Assembly: GCF_051020985.1 (NCBI RefSeq)
Contig: NW_027475134.1
Span: 1 to 64,000, forward strand
From: Nomia melanderi
Lineage: Eukaryota > Arthropoda > Insecta > Hymenoptera > Halictidae
Reading direction: 5' to 3'
Length of the DNA stretch: 64,000 nucleotides
Shown here: in pieces, positions 51,163-63,584 of the stretch
Layout of the letters: each line of letters opens with the position of its first letter
How positions within the stretch are numbered: the stretch's first letter is position 1
The notes under the pieces: model-generated
The model's database searches: none
The model's input: only the letters and a program-made list of their open reading frames with translations
What the model was told of the DNA's origin: nothing
Program-made: the position numbers and the translations under genes

Positions 51163-52561
51163 CGGGCCACCAGGGGCCGAGAAAACCACCGTCTCATGGG
51201 ATCGGACACTCAGGGTCAGGGAAAAATCCAATATAAATCTGGTGATATCTCGGGTGCTATTAGAGATAGCGCAATAAACCAAAGTGCATTGTCTGCAGAA
51301 GGCCCTGGCGCATGAATCTGTGTAATGGGATCGACCTCGGACCACCAGGGGCCGAGAAAATCACCGTCTCATGGGGCCGGACTGTCAGGGTCAGGGAAAA
51401 ATCCAATATATATCTGGTGATATCTCGGGTGCTATTTGAGATAGCGCAATAAATCAAAGTGCGTTGTCTGCAGGAGGCCCTGGCGCATGAATCTGTGCAG
51501 CGGGAACGACCTCGGACCAGCAGGGGCCGAGAAAACCACCGTCTCATGGCGTCGGACACTCAGGGTCTGGGAAAAATCCAATATAAATCTGGTGATATCT
51601 CGGGTGCTATTAGAGATAGCGCAATAAATCAACGTTAATTATCTGCAAGGGGCCCTGGCGCATGAATCTGTGTAATGGGATCGACCTCGGACCGCCAGGG
51701 GCCGAGAAAATCACCGTCTCATGGGGGCGGACAGTCAGTGTCAGGGAAAAATCCAATATATATCTGGTGATATCTCGGGTGCTATTAGAGATAGCGCAAT
51801 AAATCAAAGTGAATTATCTGCAGGAGGCCCTGGCGCATGAATCTGTGCGGCGGGAACGACCTCGGACCACCAGGGGCCGAGAAAATCACGGTGTCATGGG
51901 GGCGGACAGTCAGTGTCAGGGAAAAATCCAATATATATCTGGTGATATCTCGGGTGCAATTAGAGATGGCGCAATAAATCAAAGTGAATTAACTGCAGGG
52001 CGCCCTGGCGCATGAATCTGTGCAATGGGATCGACCCCGGACCACCAGGGGCCGAGAAAACCACCGTCTCATGGGGTCCGACACTCAGGGTCAGGGAAAA
52101 ATCCAACATATATCTGGTGATATCTCGGGTGCTATTACAGATAGCGCAATAAATCAAAGTGCATTGTCTGTAGGAGACCCTGGCGCATAAATCTGTGCAG
52201 CGAGAACGTCCTCGGACCCCCAGGGATCGAGAAAACCACCGTCTCATGGGGCCGGACACTCAGGGTCTGGGGAAAATCCAATATATATATGGTGATATCT
52301 CGGGTGCTCTTACAGATAGCGCACTAAACCAAAGTGAATTATCTGCAGGGGGCCCTGGCGCATGAATCTGTCCAGCGGGAACGACCTCGGACCACCAGGG
52401 GCCGAGAAAACCACCGATACATGGGGCCGGGCTGTCAGGGTGAGGGAAAAATCCAATATATATCTGGTGATATCTCGGGTGCTATTACAGATAGCGAAAT
52501 AAATCAAAGTGCATTGTCTGCAGGAGGCCCTGGCGCATGAATCTGTGCAGCGGGATCGACC
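51157..52561. repeat. Duplication D15, copy 1 (1405 bp)
   Basis: Matches 62180-63584 at an offset of 11023 bp (63 monomers less 2 bp) with about five substitutions seen. In this copy it abuts D14. In the other copy the two are separated by 525 bp (three monomers), so 50480-52561 and 60978-63584 are one duplication that differs by a three-monomer indel. Confidence 0.92.
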
Positions 52562-52674
52562 CCGGACTACGAGGGACCGAGAAAACCATCGACACATGGG
52601 GCCGGACTGTCAGGGTCAGAGAAAAATCCAATATATATCTGGTGATATCTCGGGTACTATAAGAGATAGCGCAA

Positions 52675-53204
52675 TAAACCAAAGTGAAATATCTGCAGGA
52701 CGCCCTGGCGCATGTTTCTCAGCAGCGGGAACGACCTCGGACCACCAGGGGCCGAGAAAATCACCGTCTCATGGGGCCGGACTGTCAGGGTCAGGGAAAA
52801 ATCCAATATATATCGGGTGATATCTCGGGTGCTATTAGAGATAGCACAATAAATCAAAGTGCATTGTCTGTAGGAGGCACTGGCGAATGAATCTGTGTAG
52901 CAGGAACGACCTCGGACCACCAGGCGCCGAGAAAATTACAGATATGCGGAATCCGTCACCCAACGTTATGTAAAAATCCAGCATATATCTGGTGATATCT
53001 CGGGTGCTATTACAGATAGCGCAATAAACCAAAGTGAATTGTCTGGACGAAGCCCTGGCGCATGAATCTGTTCAGCGGGAACGACCTCGGACTACGAGGG
53101 ACCGAGAAAACCATCGACACATGGGGCCGGACTGTCAGGGTCAGAGAAAAATCCAATATATATCTGGTGATATCTCGGGTACTATAAGAGATAGCGCAAT
53201 AAAT
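52675..53204. repeat. Duplication D12, copy 2 (one monomer shorter)
   Basis: Joins counterparts of 45850-45970 and 46119-46554 without the intervening monomer. Shared rare variants include GTCTGGACGAAGCCC, GTTCAGCGGG, GGACTACGAGG and GTCAGAGAAAAATCC. Confidence 0.9.
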
Positions 53205-55506
53205 CAAAGTGCATTGTCTGCAGGAGGCCCCGGCGGATGAATCTGTGCAGCGGGAACGACCTCGGACCACCAGGGGCCGAGAAAACTACCGTCTCATGGG
53301 GCCGGACAGACAGGGTCGGGGAAAAATCCAATATATATCTGGTGATATCTCGGGTGCTATTAGAGATAGCGCAATAAACCAAAGTGAATTATCTGCAGGA
53401 GGCCCGGGCGCATGATTCTGTGCAGCGGGAACGACCTCGGACCACCAGGGGCCGAGAAAACCACCGTCTCATGGGGCCGGACGCTCAGGGTCAGGGAAAA
53501 ATCCAATATATATCTGGTGATATCTCGGGAGCTATTACAGATAGCGCAATAAATCAAAGTGCATTGTCTGTAGGAGGCCCTGTCGCATGAATCTGGGCAG
53601 CCGGAACGACCTCGTACCACCAGGGGCCGAGAAAACCACCGTCTCATGGGGCCGGACGCTCAGGGTCAGGGAAAATCCAATATATATCTGGTGATATCGC
53701 GGGTGAGATTAGAGAGAGCGCAATACACCAGAGTGAATTATCTGCATGAGGCCCTGGCGCATGCATCTGTGCAGCGGGTACGACATCGGACCACCAGGGG
53801 CCGAGAAAATTACAGATTTTCGGTATCCGTCACGCAAAGTCATGTAAAAATCCAGCATATATATGGAGCTTTCTCGGGTGCTATTACACATAGCGCAATA
53901 AATCAAACTGCATTGTCTGTAGGAGGCCCTGGCGCATGAAGCTGGGCAGCGGGAACGACCTCGGACCACCAGGGGCCGAGAAAACCACCGTCTCATGGGG
54001 CCGGACGCTCAGGGTCAGGGAAAATCCAATATATATCTGGTGATATCGCGGGTGAGATTAGAGATAGCGCAATAAACCAAAGTGAATTATCTGCAGGAGG
54101 CCCTGGCGCATGAATCTGTGCAGCGGGTACCACCTCGGATCACCAGGTTCCGAGAAAACCACCGTCTCATGGGGCCGGATAGTCAGGGTCAGGGGAAAAT
54201 CCAATATATATCTGGTGATATCTCGGGTGCTATTAGAGATATCGCAATAGACCAAACTGCATTCTCCGTAGGAGGCCCTTGCGCATGAGTCTGTGCAGCA
54301 GGAACGACCTCGGGCAACCAGGTTCCGAGAAAACCACCGTCTCATGGGTCCGGATAGTCGGGGTCGGTGAAAAATCCAATATATATCTGGTGATATCCCG
54401 GGTGCTATTACAGATAGCGCAATAAATCAAAGTGCATTGTCTGTAGGAGGCCCCGGCGCATGTATCTGGGCAGCGGGAACGACCTCGGCCCACCAGGGTC
54501 CGAGAAAACCACCGTCGCATGGGGCCGGACGCTCAGGGTCAGGGAAAATCCAATATATATCTGGTGATATCTCTGGTGCTATTAGAGATAGCGCAATAAA
54601 CGAAAGTGAATTATCTGCAGGAGGCCGTGGCGCATGCATCTGTGCAGCGGGAACGACATCGGACCACCAGGGGCCGAGAAAATTACAGATTTTCGGTATC
54701 CGTCACACAAAGTCATGTAAAAATCCAGCATATATATATATGGAGCTTTCTCGGGTGCTATTACAGATAGCGCAATAAATCAAAGTGCATTGTCTGTATG
54801 GTGCCCTGGCGCATGAATCTCTGCAGCGGGAACGACCTCGGACCACCAGGCGCCGAGAAAACCACAGTCTCAAGGGGCCGGACACTCAGGGTCAGGGGAA
54901 AATCCAATAGATATCTGGTGATATCTCGTGTGCTATTACAGATAGCGCAATAAATCAAAGTGCATTGTCTGTAGGAGGCCCTGGCGCATGAATCTGGCCA
55001 GCGGGAACGACCTCGGACCACCAGGGGCCGAGAAAACCACCGTCTCATGGGGCCGGGCACTCAGGGTCAGGGAAAAATCCAATATATATCTGGTGATATC
55101 TCGGGTGCTATTAGAGATAGCGCAATAAATCAATGTGCATTGTCCGTAGGAGGCCCTTGCGCATGAATCTGTGCAGCACGAACGACATCGGACCACCAGG
55201 GGCCGAGAGAATTACAGATTTTCCGTATCCGTCAACCAAAGTCATGTAAAAATCCAGCATGTACATGGAGCTCTCTCGGGTGCTATTACACATAGCGCAA
55301 TAAATCAAACTGCATTGTCTGTAGGAGGCCCCGGCGCATTAATCTGGGCGGCGGGAACGACCTCGGACCACCAGGGTCCGAGGAAACCACCGTCTCATGG
55401 GGACGGACGCTCAGGGTCAGGGAAAATCCAATATATATCTGGTGATATCTCGGGTGCTATTAGAGATAGCGCAATAAACCAAACTGAATTATCTGCAGGG
55501 GGCCCG

Positions 55507-56276
55507 GGCGCATGATTCTGTGCAGCGGGAACGACCTCGGACCACCAGGGGCCGAGAAAATTACATATATTCCTAATCCGTCAGCCAAGGTCATGTAAAA
55601 ATCCAGCATATATTTGGTGATTTCACCTATGCTATTACAGATAGCGCAATAAACCAAAGTGAATTGTCTGCAGGAAGCCCTGGCGCATGAATCTGTTCAG
55701 CGGGAACGATCGCCGACCACCAGGGGCCGAGAAAACCACCGTATCATGGGGCCGGACACTCGGTTTCAGGGAAAAAACCAATATATATCTGGTGATATCT
55801 CGAGTGCTATTACAGATAGCGCAATAAATGAAAGTGCATTGTCTGTAGGAGGCCCTGGTGCATGAATCTGTGCAGCGGGAACGACCTCGGACCACCAGGG
55901 GCCGAGACAACAACCGTCTCATGGGGCCGGACACTCAGGGTCGGGGAAAAATCCAATATATATCTGGTGATATCTCAGGTGCTATTAGAGATAGCGCAAT
56001 AAACCAAAGTGAATTAACTGCAGGAGGCCCTGGCGCATGAATCTGGCCAGCGGGTACCACCTCGGATCACCAGGTTCCGAGAAAACCACCGTCTCATGGG
56101 GCCGGATAGTCGGGGTCGGTGAAAAATCCAATATATATCTGGTGATATCTCGGGTGCTATTACAGATAGCGCAATAAATCAAAGTGCATTGTCTGTAGGA
56201 GGCCCCGGCGCATGATTCTGTGCAGCAGGAACAACCTCGGACCACCAGGGGCCGAGAAAACCATTGTCTCATGGGG
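55507..56276. repeat. Duplication D13, copy 2
   Basis: Partner of 48507-49276. Part of it (about 55975-56205) recurs 700 bp further on at 56675-56905. Confidence 0.94.
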
Positions 56277-57384
56277 CCGGACACTCGGGGTCAGGGGAAA
56301 ATCCAATATATAACTGGTGATATCTCGGGTGCTATTAGAGATAGCGCAATAAACCAAAGTGAATTATCTGCAGGAGGCCCTTGCGCATGAACCTGTGCAG
56401 CAGCAACGACCTCGGACCACCAGGGGCCGAGAAAATTACATATATTCCTAATCCGTCAGCCAAGGTCATGTAAAAATCCAGCATATATTTGGTGATATCA
56501 CGTATGCTATTACAGATAGCGCAATAAACCAAAGTGAATTGTCAGCAGGAAGCCCTGGCGCATGAATCTGTTCAGCGGGATCGACCTCGCACCACGAGGG
56601 ACCGAGAAAACCATCGACACATGGGGCCGGACTGTCCGGGACAAGGAAAAATCCAATATATATCTGGTGATATCTCGGGTGCTATTAGAGATAGCGCAAT
56701 AAACCAAAGTGAATTAACTGCAGGAGGCCCTGGCGCATGAATCTGGCCAGCGGGTACCACCTCGGATCACCAGGTTCCGAGAAAACCACCGTCTCATGGG
56801 GCCGGATAGTCGGGGTCGGTGAAAAATCCAATATATATCTGGTGATATCTCGGGTGCTATTACAGATAGCGCAATGAATCAAAGTGCATTGTCTGTAGGA
56901 GGCCCCGGCGCATGAATCTGTGCAGCGGGATCGACCTCGGACCACCAGGTGCCGAGAAAACCACCGATACATGGGGCCGGGCTGTCAGGGTGAGGGAAAA
57001 ATCCAATATATATCTGGTGATATCTCGGGTGCTATTACAGATAGCGAAATAAATCAAAGTGCATTGTCTGCAGAAGGCCCTGGCGCATGAATCTGTGCAG
57101 CGGGATCGACCTCGGACCACCAGGTGCCGAGAAAACCACCGACACATGGGGCCGGACACTCAGGGTCGGGGAAAAATTCAATATATATCTGGTGATATCT
57201 CGGGTGCTCTTACAGATAGCGCACTAAACCAAAGTGAATTATCTGCAGGGGGCCCTGGTGCATGAACCTGTGCAGCGGGAACGACCTCGGACCACCAGGG
57301 GCCGAGAAAACCACCGTCTCATAGGGCCGGACACTCAGGGTCAGGGAAAAATCCAATATATATATGGTGATATCTCGGGTGCTA

Positions 57385-60012
57385 TTACAGATAGCGCACT
57401 AAACCAAAGTGAATTATCTGCAGGGGGCCCTGGCGCATGTATCTGTGCAGCGGGATCGACCTCGGACCACGAGGGACCGCGAAAACCATCGACACATGCG
57501 GCAGGACTGTCAGGGTCAGGGAAAAATCCAATATATATCTGGTGATATCTCGGGTGCTATTAGAGATAGCGCAATAAATCAAAGTGCATTGTCTGTAGGA
57601 GGCACTGGCGAATGATTCTGTGAAGCAGGAACGACCTCGGACCACCAGGCGCCGAGAAAATTACAGATATTTGGAATTCGTCACCAAAGGTCATGTAAAA
57701 ATCCAGCATATATCTGCTGATATCGCGGGTGCCATTACAGATAGCGCAATAAATCAAAGTGCGTTGTCTGCAGGAGGCCCTGGCGCATGAATCTGTACAG
57801 CGGGAACGACCTCGGACCACCAGGGGCCGAGAAAATCACCGTCTCATGGGGCCGGACTGTCAGGTTCAGGGAAAAATCCAATAAATATCTGGTGATATCT
57901 TGGGTGCTATTAGAGATAGCGCAATAAATCAAAGTGAATTATCTGCATGAGGCCCTGGCGCATGAATCTGTGCAGCGGGAACGACCTCGGACCACCAGGG
58001 GCCGAGAAAACCACCGTCTCATGGGGTCGGACACTCAGGGTCAGGGAAATATCCAATATAAATCTGGTGATATCTCGGGTGCTATTAGAGATGGCGCAAT
58101 AAATCAAAGTGAATTAACTGCAGGGGGCCCTGGTGCATGAATCTGTGCAATGGGATCGACCTCGGACCACCAGGGGCCGAGAAAACCACCGTCTCATGGG
58201 GTCCGACACTCAGGGTCAGGGAAAAATCCAACATATATCTGGTGATATCTCGGGTGCTATTACAGATAGCGCAATAAATCAAGGTGCATTGTCTGTAGGA
58301 GGCCCTGGCGCATAAATCTGTGCAGCGAGAACGACCTCGGACCCCCAGGGATCGAGAAAACCACCGTCTCATAGGGCCGGACTCTCAGGGTCAGGGGAAA
58401 ATCCAATATATATATGGTGATATCTCGGGTGCTATTAGAGATAGCGCAATAAATCAAAGTGCATTGTCTGTAGCAGACCCTGGCGCATGAATCTGTGCAG
58501 CGGGATCGACCTCGGACCACCAGGTGCCGAGAAAACCACCGACACATGGAGCCGGACACTCAGGGTCGGGGAAAAATTCAATATATATCTTGTGATATCT
58601 CGGGTGCTCTTACAGATAGCGCACTAAAACAAAGTGAATTATCTGCAGGGGGCCCTGGTGCATGATCCTGTGCAGCGGGAACGACCTCGGACCACCAGGG
58701 GCCGAGAAAACCACCGTCTCATAGGGCCGGACACTCAGGGTCAGGGAAAAATCCAATATATATATGGTGATATCTCGGGTGCTATTACAGATAGCGCAAT
58801 AAATCAAAGTGCATTGTCTGTAGGAGGCCCTGGCGCATGAATCTGTGCAGCGGGAACGACCTCGGACCCCCAGGGATCGAGAAAACCACCGTCTCATGGG
58901 GCCGGACACTCAGGGTCAGGGGAAAATCCAATATATATATGGTGATATCTCGGGTGCTCTTACAGATAGCGCACTAAACCAAAGTGAATTATCTGCAGGG
59001 GGCCCTGGCGCATGTATCTGTGCAGCGGGATCGACCTCGGACCACGAGGGACCGTGAAAACCATCGACACATGCGGCAGGACTGTCAGGGTCAGGGAAAA
59101 ATCCAATATATATCTGGTGATATCTCGGGTGCTATTAGAGATAGCGCAATAAATCAAAGTGCATTGTCTGTGGCAGGCACTGGCGAATGAATCTGTGCAG
59201 CAGGAACGACCTCGGACCACCAGGCGCCGAGAAAATTACAGATATTTGGAATCCGTCACCCAAGGTCATGTAAAAATCCAGCATATATCTGCTGATATCT
59301 CGGGTGCTATTAGAGATAGCGCAATAAATCCAAGTGCGTTGTCTGCAGGAGGCCCTGGCGCATGAATCTGTACAGTGGGAACGACCTCGGACCACCAGGG
59401 GCCGAGAAAATCACCGTCTCATGGGGCCGGACTGTCAGGTTCAGGGAAAAATCCAATATATATCTGGTGATATCTTGGGTGCTATTAGAGATAGCGCAAT
59501 AAATCAAAGTGAATTATCTGCATGAGGCCCTGGCGCATGAATCTGTGCAGCGGGAACGACCTCGGACCACCAGGGGCCGAGAAAACCACCGTCTCATGGG
59601 GTCGGACACTCAGGGTCAGGGAAATATCCAATATAAATCTGGTGATATCTCGGGTGCTATTAGAGATGGCGCAATAAATCAAAGTGAATTAACTGCAGGG
59701 GGCCCTGGTGCATGAATCTGTGCAATGGGATCGACCTCGGACCACCAGGGGCCGAGAAAACCACCGTCTCATGGGGTCCGACACTCAGGGTCAGGGAAAA
59801 ATCCAACATATATCTGGTGATATCTCGGGTGCTATTACAGATAGCGCAATAAATCAAAGTGCATTGTCTGTAGGAGGCCCTGGCGCATAAATCTGTGCAG
59901 CGAGAACGACCTCGGACCCCCAGGGATCGAGAAAACCACCGTCTCATAGGGCCGGACTCTCAGGGTCAGGGGAAAATCCAATATATATATGGTGATATCT
60001 CGGGTGCTATTA
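57385..60012. repeat. Nine-monomer higher-order repeat, two copies (1575 bp)
   Basis: 57385-58437 matches 58960-60012 (1053 bp) at an offset of 1575 bp, exactly nine monomers, with several substitutions. Each copy contains a type B monomer (57661, 59236), the GGTTCAGGGAAAAATCC monomer, the GGAAATATCCAATATAAATC monomer and the GGGGTCCGACACTCAGGG monomer. Confidence 0.9.
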
Positions 60013-60977
60013 CAGATAGCGCAATAAATCAAAGTGCATTGTCTGTAGGAGGCCCTGGCGCATGAATCTGTGCAGCGGGACCGACCTCGGACCCCCAGGG
60101 ATCGAGAAAACCACCGTCTCATAGGGCCGGACACTCAGGGTCAGGGAAAAATCCAATATATATGGTGATATCTCGGGTGCTATTACAGATAGCGCAATAA
60201 ATCAAAGTGCATTGTCTGTAGGAGGCCCTGGCGCATGAATCTGTGCAGCGGGAACGGCCTCGGACCCCCAGGGATCGAGAAAACCACCGTCTCATGGGGC
60301 CGGATACTCAGGGTCAGGGGAAAATCCAATATATATATGGTGATATCTCGGGTGCTCTTACAGATAGCGCACTAAACCAAAGTGAATTATCTGAAGGGGG
60401 CCCTGGCGCATGTATCTGTGCAGCGGGATCGACCTCGGACCACGAGGGACCGAGAAAACCATCGACACATGGGGCCGGACTGTCAGGGTCAGGGAAAAAT
60501 CCAATATATATCTGGAGATATCTCGGGTGCTCTTACAGATAGCGCACTAAACCAAAGTGAATTATCTGCAGGGGGCCCTGGTGCATGAATCTGTGCAGCG
60601 GGAACGACCTCGGACCAGCAGGGGCCGAGAAAACCACCGTCTCATGGCGTCGAACACTCAGGGTCAGGGAAAAATCCAATATATATCGGGTGATATCTCG
60701 GGTGCTATTAGAAATGGCGCAATAAATCAAAGTGAATTAACTATAGGGGGCCCTGGCGCATTAATCTGTGCAATGGGATCGACCTCGGACCACCAGGGGC
60801 CGAGAAAACCACAGTCTCATGGGGTCGGACACTCAGGGTCAGGGAAAAATCCAATATATATCTGGTGATATCTCGGGTGCTATTAGAGATGGCGCAATAA
60901 ATCAAAGTGAATTATCTGCAGGGGGCCCTGGCGCATGAATCTGTGCAGCGGGATCGACCTCGGACCACGAGGGACCG

Positions 60978-61660
60978 TGAAAACCATCGACACATGCGGC
61001 CGGACTGTCAGGGTCAGGGAAAAATCCAATATATATCTGGAGATATCTCGGGTGCTCTTACAGATAGCGCACTAAACCAAAGTGATTTATCTGCAGGGGG
61101 CCCTGGTGCATGAATCTGTGCAGCGGGAACGACCTCGGACCAGCAGGGGCCGAGAAAACCACCGTCTCATGGCGTCGGACACTCAGGGTCAGGGAAAAAT
61201 CCAATATAAATCTGGTGATATCTCGGGTGCTATTAGAGATAGCGCAATAAATCAACTTTAATTATCTGCAGGGGGCCCTGGCGCATGAATCTGTGTAATG
61301 GGATCGACCTCGGACCACCAGGGGCCGAGAAAATCACCGTCTCATGGGGCCGGACTGTCAGGGTCAGGGAAAAATCCAATATATATCTGGTGATATCTCG
61401 GGTGCTATTAGAGATAGCGCAATAAATCAAAGTGCGTTGTCTGCAGGAGGCCCTGTCGCATGAATCTGTGCGGCGGGAACGACCTCGGACCACCAGGGGC
61501 CGAGAAAATCACGGTCTCATGGTGGCGGACAGTCAGTGTCAGGGAAAAATCCAATATATATCTGGTGATATCTCGGGTGCTATTAGAGATGGCGCAATAA
61601 ATCAAAGTGAATTAACTGCAGGGGGCCCTGGCGCATGAATCTGTGCAATGGGATCGACCT
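60978..61660. repeat. Duplication D14, copy 2
   Basis: Partner of 50480-51162. Unlike the original it is followed by three additional monomers (61661-62179) before the D15 copy begins. Confidence 0.9.
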
Positions 61661-62179
61661 GGGACCACCAGGGGCCGAGAAAATCACGGTCTCATGGGGG
61701 TGGACAGTCAGTGACAGGGAAAAATCCAATATATATCTGGTGATATCTCGGGTGCAATTAGAGATGGCGCAATAAATCAAAGTGAATTAACTGCAGGGGG
61801 CCCTGGCGCATGAATCTGTGCAATGGGATCGACCTCGGACCACCAGGGGCCGAGAAAACCACCGTCTCATTGGGTCCGACACTCAGGGTCAGGGAAAAAT
61901 CCAACATATATCTGGTGATATCTCGAGTGCTATTAGAGATAGCGCAATAAATCAAAGTGATTTATCTGCAGGGGGCCCTGGCGCATGAATCTGTGCAGCG
62001 GGATCGACCTCGGTCCACGAGGGACCGTGAAAACCATCGACACATGCGGCCGGACTGTCAGGGTCAGGGAAAAATCCAATATATATCTGGTGATATCTCG
62101 GGTGCTATTAGAGATAGCGCAATAAATCAAAGTGAATTATCTGCAGGAGGCCCTGGCGCATGAATCTGTGCAGCGGGAA

Positions 62180-63584
62180 CGACCTCGGGCCACCAGGGGC
62201 CGAGAAAACCACCGTCTCATGGGATCGGACACTCAGGGTCAGGGAAAAATCCAATATAAATCTGGTGATATCTCGGGTGCTATTAGAGATAGCGCAATAA
62301 ACCAAAGTGCATTGTCTGCAGAAGGCCCTGGCGCATGAATCTGTGTAATGGGATCGACCTCGGACCACCAGGGGCCGAGAAAATCACCGTCTCATGGGGC
62401 CGGACTGTCAGGGTCAGGGAAAAATCCAATATATATCTGGTGATATCTCGGGTGCTATTTGAGATAGCGCAATAAATCAAAGTGCGTTGTCTGCAGGAGG
62501 CCCTGGCGCATGAATCTGTGCAGCGGGAACGACCTCGGACCAGCAGGGGCCGAGAAAACCACCGTCTCATGGCGTCGGACACTCAGGGTCAGGGAAAAAT
62601 CCAATATAAATCTGGTGATATCTCGGGTGCTATTAGAGATAGCGCAATAAATCAACGTTAATTATCTGCAAGGGGCCCTGGCGCATGAATCTGTGTAATG
62701 GGATCGACCTCGGACCGCCAGGGGCCGAGAAAATCACCGTCTCATGGGGGCGGACAGTCAGTGTCAGGGAAAAATCCAATATATATCTGGTGATATCTCG
62801 GGTGCTATTAGAGATAGCGCAATAAATCAAAGTGAATTATCTGCAGGAGGCCCTGGCGCATGAATCTGTGCGGCGGGAACGACCTCGGACCACCAGGGGC
62901 CGAGAAAATCACGGTGTCATGGGGGCGGACAGTCAGTGTCAGGGAAAAATCCAATATATATCTGGTGATATCTCGGGTGCAATTAGAGATGGCGCAATAA
63001 ATCAAAGTGAATTAACTGCAGGGCGCCCTGGCGCATGAATCTGTGCAATGGGATCGACCCCGGACCACCAGGGGCCGAGAAAACCACCGTCTCATGGGGT
63101 CCGACACTCAGGGTCAGGGAAAAATCCAACATATATCTGGTAATATCTCGGGTGCTATTACAGATAGCGCAATAAATCAAAGTGCATTGTCTGTAGGAGG
63201 CCCTGGCGCATAAATCTGTGCAGCGAGAACGACCTCGGACCCCCAGGGATCGAGAAAACCACCGTTTCATGGGGCCGGACACTCAGGGTCTGGGGAAAAT
63301 CCAATATATATATGGTGATATCTCGGGTGCTCTTACAGATAGCGCACTAAACCAAAGTGAATTATCTGCAGGGGGCCCTGGCGCATGAATCTGTCCAGCG
63401 GGAACGACCTCGGACCACCAGGGGCCGAGAAAACCACCGATACATGGGGCCGGGCTGTCAGGGTGAGGGAAAAATCCAATATATATCTGGTGATATCTCG
63501 GGTGCTATTACAGATAGCGAAATAAATCAAAGTGCATTGTCTGCAGGAGGCCCTGGCGCATGAATCTGTGCAGCGGGATCGACC
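62180..63584. repeat. Duplication D15, copy 2
   Basis: Partner of 51157-52561. Just beyond it, about 63424-63823 matches 56951-57350 (offset 6473), with CCGATACATGG, GGGCTGTCAGGG and TGAGGGAAAAATCC in common. Confidence 0.92.
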
